DNA of 42,894 nt. It comes from Desulfobacterales bacterium (GTDB taxonomy: Bacteria > Desulfobacterota > Desulfobacteria > Desulfobacterales > C00003060). A program made the translations under genes and the position numbers. The stretch's first letter is position 1; each line of letters begins with the position of its first letter. This document shows, in pieces, positions 8,581-16,462 of the stretch. The notes beneath the pieces were generated by a model. It was not told where the DNA came from. It searched no databases and was given only the letters and a program-made list of their open reading frames with translations. The stretch lies in the NCBI GenBank assembly GCA_030616475.1, contig JAUWXF010000014.1, positions 1 through 42,894 of the forward strand. Direction: 5' to 3'.

Positions 8581-9300
8581 ATGGATAGCTGGAAACTAGT
8601 ACTCATCATCATTGGAGTTCTCGGGGCGTTAGTTGGTGTGTATTTCCGTGAGGCGTTGCGGCATGCAATCCGCCAAAGGAATATCGCCATAAGACTTGAA
8701 GCATATCTCTTGGACTGGAACCGGTATCTACTCAAAGGGGCATTTAAAAGCTTTTATTTGATCGGATATACATGGGAGGAAAAGCTCTCAAAGGCATTTC
8801 GGCAATCAGGAAGAGAGGGTTTCCTTAAAGCACGTGAGGAAATAGATGGCGAAATTGAAGACCTTAAAGAATTCATAAAATCCGGAAAGGAAGGAGTTAG
8901 AGAATCCGTCGAAACGCAGTTTCGCCAAATAAAAAAGCTGAAGAAGGAGACATATCAAGCGTTACTGAGAGATTTAGAATTTCAGCGGACAGTACTTGTT
9001 GAAGACAAGCTCTTCATTTCAGATGAAGATGCGGCTTTGGTCTCTTGGTTTGCAGCCCAACATGTGATTCCAATAAAGTCACATCTTTTTTTGTTCCTAC
9101 AACATTCAAAACAGTTAATCTTGACTTGCAGGGATATGGACGAATTTAATTATAGTGATATCACTGATTCACTTACTGAGATCATATTGTCAGGGATAAA
9201 CTTCTCTCGCAAATATATGCCTCTTTTGAAGCATATACAGTTAATCAGACACAAGAGTTTAATCGATTTGGTTATTAGGAATATGATAGGCAAGACATAG
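8581..9300 (+). CDS. Membrane-anchored coiled-coil protein of unknown function
   Basis: Single N-terminal TM (WKLVLIIIGVLGALVGVYF), then a charged helical region; start 14 nt after the attC-like structure. Confidence 0.65.
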   Translation: MDSWKLVLIIIGVLGALVGVYFREALRHAIRQRNIAIRLEAYLLDWNRYLLKGAFKSFYLIGYTWEEKLSKAFRQSGREGFLKAREEIDGEIEDLKEFIKSGKEGVRESVETQFRQIKKLKKETYQALLRDLEFQRTVLVEDKLFISDEDAALVSWFAAQHVIPIKSHLFLFLQHSKQLILTCRDMDEFNYSDITDSLTEIILSGINFSRKYMPLLKHIQLIRHKSLIDLVIRNMIGKT

Positions 9301-9669
9301 CATTTCGCCGGAGAGGGCACGCCGTTATGCCGCATGCCCCAATTCCCCATGTCTCGACTATAACTAACTGCTATCATTTTTTACTCCTGACCACCCCCAA
9401 AATGTTTCGATATGCCTTTCATATCATCAATCCCACTTGCGTACCATAGCCAGCCCCTGAGGGCCTCCACCACAAAAAAACGGTCCCCGACACTTTGAAA
9501 ACATGGCTTTTTGCTAGCTAAACATGACCGGAAGTGCGTTTGGGGCATTCTAGTGCATCCGGTAACAAAGAATTACTACAAAATGTCGATTTCGCTGTAC
9601 AAACTAGTATTTCATATGTTATAAATTACGTACACTTTTCATGATAATAATATCTATTCAGGAGCACCG

Positions 9670-9864
9670 ATGTCTAAAAGAAAAAGAAAATATCCTGTAG
9701 TAAAGAACCATAGGTCGCAATCGAATGGGGCAAAGATAACTAACATCACGTTCCGCTTGCCGATTGAAGCCAAGAGGAATTACAAACTTTTGTGCACCGT
9801 CCGTGGCATTGGTATGTCCACAGCATTGCGGGACTTTGTGACACATAGTATAGAAGGTAGTTAA
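9670..9864 (+). CDS. Small RHH/CopG-like putative DNA-binding protein
   Basis: ITNITFRLPIEAKRNYKLLCTVRGIGMSTALRDFVTHSI; caggagcaccgATG. Confidence 0.5.
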   Translation: MSKRKRKYPVVKNHRSQSNGAKITNITFRLPIEAKRNYKLLCTVRGIGMSTALRDFVTHSIEGS

Positions 9865-9925
9865 CCAGGGGTACTGTAAAAGTCAAGTGGTCAGGGCGGA
9901 GTCTTGACTGCTTCTTATCTTAGCT

Positions 9926-9977
9926 AATCAGCGGTGCTGATTTGGCAAATCCCGGAGGGATCTAACCTTTTAGGTTA
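9926..9977. other. Three tandem perfect mini-hairpins with 3-nt loops
   Basis: AATCAGC ggt GCTGATT; ATCCC gga GGGAT; TAACCT ttt AGGTTA. Confidence 0.7.
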
Positions 9978-10035
9978 TTATTCTCACTGGGATTTTTTTA
10001 TGCAATGAGAAAGTTTTTAAGAACTAACGTGGAGA

Positions 10036-10117
10036 GGCAAGACACAGCGGAGTCTTTGGGCCTAGTCCCCCTTCTTCTTCGCCTGTCTTGCCGATTCACA
10101 CATCAAGAAGGGGGACT
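10036..10117 (+). promoter_or_regulatory. Interleaved inverted repeats (possible pseudoknot) upstream of the Rep-like ORF
   Basis: GGCAAGACA (10036-10044)/TGTCTTGCC (10084-10092) interleaved with AGTCCCCCTTCTT (10064-10076)/AAGAAGGGGGACT (10105-10117). Confidence 0.6.
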
Positions 10118-10122
10118 AAGAA

Positions 10123-10852
10123 AGTGGGACTTAAAAAGTGCAACAGGCTATTCAAACTCAACGGAAAGCTAAAGCCGTCACGACGGCAATTGGAGCAATG
10201 GTTCTTCAAGAGAGAACTGCATTACGGTGCTCGACTTAAACGGTACATTTTTCAAAGAGGTATACGGCTGCACCTTGGAGAAGGGGCGTCTAACCGTATC
10301 CTGCATTATCTTGCGAAGTGCGCCAATGTCGCCGAAAGGCGATACTCCAAGGGCCTGCGATACGAACTGCACAGACTGGGGAAAAAGAAGAAGCCTGGAA
10401 GGTTCCCGATGGAGTGGATGAAGAAAGACATCGGACTGTGGAATAGGTTAGACCGTACACCTATCATCCAGGTCCTCAACTACATCGACTCGCATGGCCT
10501 GTCGTTGCAGAAAGCGCAAGAGTTGAGCGCCAAGAGGAAAATCGGCTTCTATGAGACGGTCATCAAGTCGGGTCAGTCCACAGGTGAGATTGCAGAGTAC
10601 GTCCACGCCCTGTTCGTCCCGAACTACGAACACATGGCGCAGGTTTTACGGCTGAGCGTCGCCAGCGTGAAAAAGTATCTCCGGGGATTGGCAGGCATAT
10701 TAATCCTGAACGCGATTGGGAAAGATGGGCCACGTGGTCCTTCGATATTCACATACGGATACTGGATACCGGGCGGCGGCGTCAAATTCTTTCTTAGGAA
10801 TGACAAAAGATACAAATATGCCCTGCTCAATTTCAGGGTTCGTCAAAAATAA
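10123..10852 (+). CDS. Putative replication-initiator-like / HTH protein
   Basis: 254-aa ORF in the track (from 10088); probable GTG start at 10123 after AAGGGGGACTAAGAAA; basic N-terminus and HTH-like MAQVLRLSVASVKKYLRGLAG. Confidence 0.5.
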
Positions 10853-10909
10853 CCCGTTATTTTTGACTTTTTGGAGCGTTATTTCTGACTACATGGTCAA
10901 AAATAACGC
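10842..10909. repeat. Two consecutive inverted repeats built from one 12-mer, GTCAAAAATAAC
   Basis: GTCAAAAATAAC cc GTTATTTTTGAC, then GCGTTATTTCTGAC tacatg GTCAAAAATAACGC. Confidence 0.75.
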
Positions 10910-10995
10910 CACATTTTAAGAATGTAAGGCTGGCAAGGGTTTGTGAAGGTTCGGCGCATGACAGTAGCATTACCGTACCTCCTAAAGTCGGTACT

Positions 10996-11124
10996 GTAAA
11001 CATGAATGTTTACGTTAATGCCTTCCGCCTTCGCTCTTCTCATTTGTAGTTAGTTCATACTTCACTAACAAATGAGAAGGAGCTCGGCGGACGAAAAATG
11101 CTCCGCAAGCTCCGCATTTTCGTC
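10996..11124. other. Dense stem-loop region between ORFs
   Basis: GTAAACA tgaa TGTTTAC (10996-11013); TTCTCATTTGT/ACAAATGAGAA (11037-11078); GACGAAAAATGC/GCATTTTCGTC (11090-11124). Confidence 0.6.
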
Positions 11125-11194
11125 TTCGCTTCCATTTCTCCGGGGTAAAAGGAGGGAGATTAGCTAAGGAACTTTAACCACGTAGATCTAGAAT

Positions 11195-11341
11195 ATGTCT
11201 CAGTATTATTGCCAACGATGTAAGCAGGTTTATTATGGTTTGCGGAGGCGCAAAAAGAATAAATGCCATATGTGCGGTTCCCGCTTAACCAGGAAATTCG
11301 AGATTTTGAAGGAAGCGAATAGAAATAAGGATAGGAGGTAA
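11195..11341 (+). CDS. Small zinc-ribbon-like protein (48 aa, absent from the ORF track)
   Basis: MSQYYCQRCKQVYYGLRRRKKNKCHMCGSRLTRKFEILKEANRNKDRR*: CxxC...CxxC spacing. Confidence 0.65.
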   Translation: MSQYYCQRCKQVYYGLRRRKKNKCHMCGSRLTRKFEILKEANRNKDRR

Positions 11342-11348
11342 GGTTTAA

Positions 11349-11714
11349 ATGGAACGGGAAAATTTCGCGCAGAAATATCCAGAGGAGTTTAAGCGACTTT
11401 TTGGGCATTACTATGGTGATATGCAATCCGAAAAACTCAGGGAAGAAGGTACACAGTTTTTAGAGTGGGGATTGCAGTTTGGGTATGATTACATCATGGA
11501 TTTCTGCGATTCCAGGGAAAAGATATTGGACGCTTGCAGGGATGACCGACGGTTGATCATGAGTTTCGTGAGAGCCGTTGTATTGGTTCTCGATGGCAGG
11601 CTTTTAAACTTATCTGACGAGCAACTTAGTTCTTTGCTGACACCAGAAGGTTGGAAGGATGTCGAGATATCGCTGAATGGTTTGTTGACGCCGGAACCAG
11701 GGCAGCAGAACTGA
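11349..11714 (+). CDS. Hypothetical protein
   Basis: 121-aa ORF after ggataggaggtaaggtttaaATG. Confidence 0.6.
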   Translation: MERENFAQKYPEEFKRLFGHYYGDMQSEKLREEGTQFLEWGLQFGYDYIMDFCDSREKILDACRDDRRLIMSFVRAVVLVLDGRLLNLSDEQLSSLLTPEGWKDVEISLNGLLTPEPGQQN

Positions 11715-11784
11715 ATGGGAGCATAGGCGCAGAAGTGCCGCAAAGCGGCGAGGGGTGCACGAAAAACCCCGTTAATGTCGTTAA

Positions 11785-12300
11785 ATGCAAAAAAGGGAAA
11801 TTGAGATGGTCCAGAAGAATCGAAGAGTAAACAAGCCCGGCAGGCGCAGGCTGAAGCCATTAAGCGAGAGCAGGGTGGCAGAAGCACTGAGAGCCTCGGG
11901 AGGGATCGGCTCCCATGCCGCGCGCTTGCTTGATAGGCACCCGAGCAGGATCAGCCAGATGATTGGAGAAAGCGAATATCTGCAAGAGGTGAGGGAGGAA
12001 GAATCGGAAAAGCTGATCGCCTTAGCCAAGTCCTCCATTCGTGAGTTTTTAGAGTCCGGCAAGTTAACTTACAACCGATTGTTGGCCAGCATGTTCACGC
12101 TGAAGACTCTCGCCAAGGGAGAAGGATGGAGCGAGAGGCTTGAAACTATCGGAGTCCACGCCCACCTGACCCCTGGTGAAAGCGGAGTCCTGCTCCTCCC
12201 CCAGCCGGCGAGTAGTTTGGACGATTGGGAGGTTCTAGCCAGTCAGTGGGATCAGCAAAAGCAAATAGAATATGACGCTGACTATGAGGAAGAAGATTAA
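11785..12300 (+). CDS. HTH protein, possibly terminase-small-subunit-like (tentative)
   Basis: RVAEALRASGGIGSHAARLLDRHPSRISQMIGESEYLQEVREEE: helix-turn-helix plus helical C-terminus and acidic tail; no homology search done. Confidence 0.5.
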   Translation: MQKREIEMVQKNRRVNKPGRRRLKPLSESRVAEALRASGGIGSHAARLLDRHPSRISQMIGESEYLQEVREEESEKLIALAKSSIREFLESGKLTYNRLLASMFTLKTLAKGEGWSERLETIGVHAHLTPGESGVLLLPQPASSLDDWEVLASQWDQQKQIEYDADYEEED

Positions 12301-12443
12301 TGAGCCGCTGGGACCACCGCAAGATTCAACGGGACCGTGAGCGGAGGGAAAAGAATGTGGAAAAAAGACGACAGAAGGCTGAGAGGAGACGTGAGAAAAC
12401 CCGTGCCCGGAAACCGCAAAAAGACGCCTCCCAACGTATATAA
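12300..12443 (+). CDS. Very basic small protein (about 47 aa) overlapping the previous stop (TAATG)
   Basis: MSRWDHRKIQRDRERREKNVEKRRQKAERRREKTRARKPQKDASQRI*. Confidence 0.45.
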   Translation: MSRWDHRKIQRDRERREKNVEKRRQKAERRREKTRARKPQKDASQRI

Positions 12444-12610
12444 TTCCGCCACCAGTTGTTATGTTGTTAGGGTATTCGTAATGATTTGTATTGCTTACCT
12501 TACCATGTATCCTTGACTGGTTTATATCGCTTGTTAAGCAAATAACATTTGAGGTCTTTTAATATAAACTGCACCATGAAACCTTTTACATTTCATGCAC
12601 TGGATAAACA

Positions 12611-12745
12611 ATGAGAATGAGTAAGCATAAGAAGATTAAGAGAAAATTGAGTCTCATGAGGTTGATGAGGCGAGATGAAAAGATAAAGAGGAGACAGGAG
12701 AAAGCTAAAAAGAAGCGTTTAAAGAGGGAGGAGGTGAGAAAGTGA
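12611..12745 (+). CDS. Very basic small protein (44 aa)
   Basis: MRMSKHKKIKRKLSLMRLMRRDEKIKRRQEKAKKKRLKREEVRK*. Confidence 0.4.
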   Translation: MRMSKHKKIKRKLSLMRLMRRDEKIKRRQEKAKKKRLKREEVRK

Positions 12746-12985
12746 AAACATTTGTGGGAGGTGGTTCATATCGACATTTACCGCTGCCAACCAGCATAAG
12801 AGTAAAGTCAAGCAGCGGCAGACCCAACAGCGGGCCTGCCCGCATGGCCGTGCCGATGTCAGGCATCAGGCGTCCACGGCCTTCGACTGGTCAATACGGC
12901 TTCGTTCCGCGAAGGCACAAGAGCCGTGTTAGGCAAAGGTGCGGATTGAACCGATAAAATAGTATTTTGAAAGGAGGATAGGACG

Positions 12986-13780
12986 ATGCCAGAAGACATT
13001 GGACCAACATTAGAACGCATTAAGAAGAACTTTGACACGCTGCACGACCGTCTGGTCAAACGTGCTGCCGAGGTCTCAGCTCAGGACTTCTCCGAGCATG
13101 ACTTCAGCAAGCTGGAGCTGAAAGCTATCAAGAGCGGCTACGACTTTCAAGGAATGAAAAGGAAAGAAATAGCCAAGCTTAAAGGCAAAGAGTTGACAGT
13201 GCAGAGAAAAGAGATGTTATCCGTTATGAAGGCTGAGCTTTCTTTAGCTCAGTCAGTTTTAGGCAATTCTCAAGGCCAGTTCTTTGCTTTTACCGCTCCA
13301 ACAGATACCGAGAACCCCAAACACAGGGAAATCAGGGATGTCCTGAGAGGCATTGACCCTGAGGAGGTCGTTGAGCGTAATGGTAAGAAGGTCGGCAAAA
13401 GAGTTGCCGTTATCGAAGCCGCCATGCAGACCGACCGGGCTCTGGATTATTTACATGCTTTGATATCTGCCCCTGATCCTATTGTATCTCCTGAAACTTT
13501 ACAACGGCTCCGTGCCCAGTACACCATATCGCACGAGCCTAAGCTTTATGAAAGTCTCCAGTATGGAGAATATTGGTACCGCGAAGTACGTGAGCTGCTT
13601 GCCGACTACAACTCTAAGGCCGTCAGGACTTTAATGCTCCATGAAGCGGACGACCCGATCACCGTTGCCGAACGTGCCGAGGCGTTTCCGCCGCTCACTG
13701 ACAGAGACCGGGAGCTGACGGGAAAAAGAATATTAGAGGAAGAGCGTCGGAAAGACAGGGAGGAACGCGAAGGAGTTTAG
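12986..13780 (+). CDS. Hypothetical element protein, helical
   Basis: 264-aa ORF after gaaaggaggataggacgATG. Confidence 0.7.
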   Translation: MPEDIGPTLERIKKNFDTLHDRLVKRAAEVSAQDFSEHDFSKLELKAIKSGYDFQGMKRKEIAKLKGKELTVQRKEMLSVMKAELSLAQSVLGNSQGQFFAFTAPTDTENPKHREIRDVLRGIDPEEVVERNGKKVGKRVAVIEAAMQTDRALDYLHALISAPDPIVSPETLQRLRAQYTISHEPKLYESLQYGEYWYREVRELLADYNSKAVRTLMLHEADDPITVAERAEAFPPLTDRDRELTGKRILEEERRKDREEREGV

Positions 13781-14038
13781 CACTATGACATGGCACACAC
13801 CGCACTCAGGCAACCAGAAGAATGGTGTCGCCTTGCGCCATCCAGGCAGCGAGGTAATAGGAGCTGCCTACTTCCGGCAATCCTGTTTTGCACAATGGAG
13901 TTGAGGCGGACTGCGCATCCGCATTGTGGACGGTTGACCCATGTTTGGTCACGTTGCGCCATTAATTTCCTCCTATGGGGTAGCCTTGGCCGGCGGTTGA
14001 GGTTGCCCAACTTTCTTTTTCTTTAGGCCAAAAAGACC

Positions 14039-14236
14039 ATGTATTGCAAAAGACCAGATAGAGATTTTCCTAAGTTGCTGTGTGGTTGTCCTTTACCATG
14101 TCCATATCACACGGCAACAATCGACCTGAAGCCCGACCCGCCGACAGTGACCATTCCGGTGACATTAGAAGCGGCAAATCCCGAAACACTGGATAAGTTG
14201 AGACGGATTGCGAATACATTGTCAGACCGCAACTGA
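14039..14236 (+). CDS. Hypothetical small Cys-rich protein
   Basis: MYCKRPDRDFPKLLCGCPLPCPYHTATIDLKPDPPTVTIPVTLEAANPETLDKLRRIANTLSDRN; plausible codon use only. Confidence 0.35.
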   Translation: MYCKRPDRDFPKLLCGCPLPCPYHTATIDLKPDPPTVTIPVTLEAANPETLDKLRRIANTLSDRN

Positions 14237-14289
14237 CAGATCACATCCAGCATTTTGTAATTACGTAAATTTGCGTTTTTAAAAACGCC

Positions 14290-14317
14290 ATCGTGGTTCT
14301 ACAAAAGGAACCACGAT
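14290..14317. other. Perfect 10-bp stem-loop
   Basis: ATCGTGGTTC tacaaaag GAACCACGAT. Confidence 0.7.
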
Positions 14318-14826
14318 AAAAAAGACCCTACCTTTTAAAATCCCCCCATTTTCGACATTTCCCTCACCCATACACAATGTCATGTATTCATAAAGATAAT
14401 GTCACCAGCAAGCTATTTGACGTGCTCAGGCACGTGTTTTAAGCTGATAGCCGGACCTTCCGGGCGTGTCTGTCCATGTCATAGCCGTAATCGCTGAATT
14501 CAGCCTATTTCACGTCAAAACGGGCCGATTCCGGGCGAAATCCGTCCTCCAGAATCGTTAGAAAATGCAAGATTTTGTGTCAAATTTGTCAAGAAATTGG
14601 GATTTTAAGGATTTTGAAAGCCCTAAAATGCCCCTTTTGCGTGTAAATACAACGCATTAGCCCTTTTTTGGACCAGAAACTCGACCCTGACCATGCCCAG
14701 ACGACCCTGGCGGGCCTTTACATTTCAGATTATACGTTATAACATAACATATCGTTTTTACATGTTCTTTTATAGGTTCTGAACCACGGCGTAGGGGTCA
14801 GGGCATCATAGCTTTTTACAATATAG

Positions 14827-14892
14827 GGGAGTCGAGCTGACCTTTGTTTCACCGCAAGGTGGACTACGCCGGGTCGTTCGGCTCCCTTTTTT
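14827..14892 (+). ncRNA. Candidate structured RNA ending in an intrinsic terminator
   Basis: GGGAGTCGA (14827-14835) pairs TCGGCTCCC (14878-14886, one G-U); inner GACC/GGTC; apical CACC GCAA GGTG (GNRA tetraloop); followed by TTTTTTA. Confidence 0.5.
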
Positions 14893-15048
14893 ATTGCTCT
14901 GTGAAAAATAGCTGATGTTAATAGCTGAATGGTCGCCGTTTCTTCGGTTTCATCTGGGGTAATGGGTCAAGCCAACTAGGATGAGACTGAAACAATGATA
15001 TGGCTGAAGTAAGTGAAAGCATCAGCTCATGACATGTATCTCCTTAGA

Positions 15049-15111
15049 ATTTAATCCTTGATAATCCGGCCATCATCTTAACGGATAGTGGCCGGAAATG
15101 AGGGATTAAAT
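15049..15111 (+). promoter_or_regulatory. Nested perfect stems in the leader of the 15179 ORF
   Basis: ATTTAATCC ... CCGGCCA ... TGGCCGG ... GGATTAAAT. Confidence 0.6.
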
Positions 15112-15178
15112 AAAGCGGTGAGGGAGGTGGTGATTTTTTATCCACATTAAACTCTAACATCACTAAAAGGAGGTAGCT

Positions 15179-15538
15179 ATGACAGCAAAAGTCGTAAAGA
15201 GGAAAAGAGGAGAAGAGGCTTGGACGGAGGTCGAGTTTCCGAGGGCCACCGCATTCAGGAGCAAGTACGTCACGCCGACGCTCCGGGCCACGAAGTACGG
15301 ATTGGTGTTTTACTGCACGGACCTGGTTGATGGCCAAGTCAAAATCTTCAGCAATGGCTCAAAAGTCGCCATAGTGCCGGATGCCGAAGGCCCGAAGAGG
15401 CTCAAGCAGGACAAGAGGAGCCGCAAGCTGACCATAGGCGGCAAGAAGACCACTGAGCAAGTAGGTCTTACAATAGGCCAAACGTTGGCCGGAACCAAGG
15501 GCGAAATCATGGGTCAGCAAGGTTGGGTCTTTGAATAA
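15179..15538 (+). CDS. Hypothetical protein
   Basis: 119-aa ORF after aaaaggaggtagctATG. Confidence 0.65.
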   Translation: MTAKVVKRKRGEEAWTEVEFPRATAFRSKYVTPTLRATKYGLVFYCTDLVDGQVKIFSNGSKVAIVPDAEGPKRLKQDKRSRKLTIGGKKTTEQVGLTIGQTLAGTKGEIMGQQGWVFE

Positions 15539-15553
15539 GAAGTGATAGAAGTT

Positions 15554-15586
15554 AGGCGGGCCTTAAAGGGTCCGCCTATTTTTTGT
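15554..15586 (+). terminator. Intrinsic terminator
   Basis: aggcgggccttaaagggtccgcctattttttg. Confidence 0.7.
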
Positions 15587-15627
15587 CTTAAAATCTGAGG
15601 TCACGAGGGATGGGAGGTGGGACCACA

Positions 15628-15813
15628 ATGACAGACCCCGCTATTGAAAATTGGAAAGGCTTTGATGCCAGAGTCAGCAAGGCTATAAGTGCCCTCGACG
15701 ACGCATTACTGGTCATAGGGGGCTCAAAGTTTTCCAGCGACCTTGAGAAAATCAGGGATGACTTAGGAGACCTTTGCGCCGAAATTGAAATCGAAAAAGA
15801 TGAAGGGAGGTAG
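15628..15813 (+). CDS. Hypothetical small protein
   Basis: MTDPAIENWKGFDARVSKAISALDDALLVIGGSKFSSDLEKIRDDLGDLCAEIEIEKDEGR. Confidence 0.5.
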   Translation: MTDPAIENWKGFDARVSKAISALDDALLVIGGSKFSSDLEKIRDDLGDLCAEIEIEKDEGR

Positions 15814-15817
15814 GCAA

Positions 15818-16435
15818 ATGTTAAGCAGAACAAAGTACATGTCTAAAGATGAAATCCTGAAGTTGCGAACTTACACTGAAGCCATGGCTTTGAGGGATTT
15901 AGCAAGGGGCAGGTCACGCTTTATCAGGAGTTGGATGATTATTGACGTTTTAACGAGTTGCGGCGTTAGGGCATCTGAGTGCAGGTTTATTAAGTTGAAG
16001 GACCTGAACCTTAACCGGAAAGAGCCAATGCTAAGAGTTGTTGGCAAAGGCCACAATGGCAGAGGCCCAAAAATTCGTTTCGTCAACATACCGACATCAT
16101 TACGAAAACATTTAACTGAGTTCGTAGCCTGGAAAAAGTTGGCCGGAGATGCTATGGATGAAAGCGATTATCTGTTTCCAAGTAGCAAACGGGGCCGACC
16201 GTTTAGCTTGAATGGCATTCAGAAGCGGTTCAAAAGTCTGGCACGTGAAGCAGGGCTGGCGGGGCATCATAGCTGTCACTCATGCCGACACAGCTATGCG
16301 GTATACCTTTACGAGCGAACGAAGAACCTTCGACTTATTCAACGAGAATTGGGACATAGCAACGTCAGCACCACAACGATTTATGCCGACGTGACGGCTG
16401 AACAGGCGGCAGAAAGCGTAAACGGGCTTTGGTAG
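15818..16435 (+). CDS. Tyrosine recombinase / phage integrase family (short, catalytic-domain type)
   Basis: CGVRASE...; HSCRHSYAVYL; RELGHSNVSTTTIYAD: R..HxxR..H..Y catalytic residues; start after gaagggaggtaggcaa. Confidence 0.9.
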   Translation: MLSRTKYMSKDEILKLRTYTEAMALRDLARGRSRFIRSWMIIDVLTSCGVRASECRFIKLKDLNLNRKEPMLRVVGKGHNGRGPKIRFVNIPTSLRKHLTEFVAWKKLAGDAMDESDYLFPSSKRGRPFSLNGIQKRFKSLAREAGLAGHHSCHSCRHSYAVYLYERTKNLRLIQRELGHSNVSTTTIYADVTAEQAAESVNGLW

Positions 16436-16462
16436 AATGACTTTTTGGAGGTGATGAAGATG

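Noticed and set aside
9912-10120. Retron or DGR-type RNA
   Set aside because: No reverse transcriptase ORF in the window and no template/variable repeat pair seen
13790-14026. ORF 13790-14026 (+) / 13783-14010 (-) and 12742-12957 (+)
   Set aside because: Composition looks non-coding, no RBS or family features; left out of the features
15818-16435. Integron integrase IntI assignment, prompted by the attC-like site
   Set aside because: Motifs fit a generic tyrosine recombinase; I could not see an IntI-specific patch and have no search to support it
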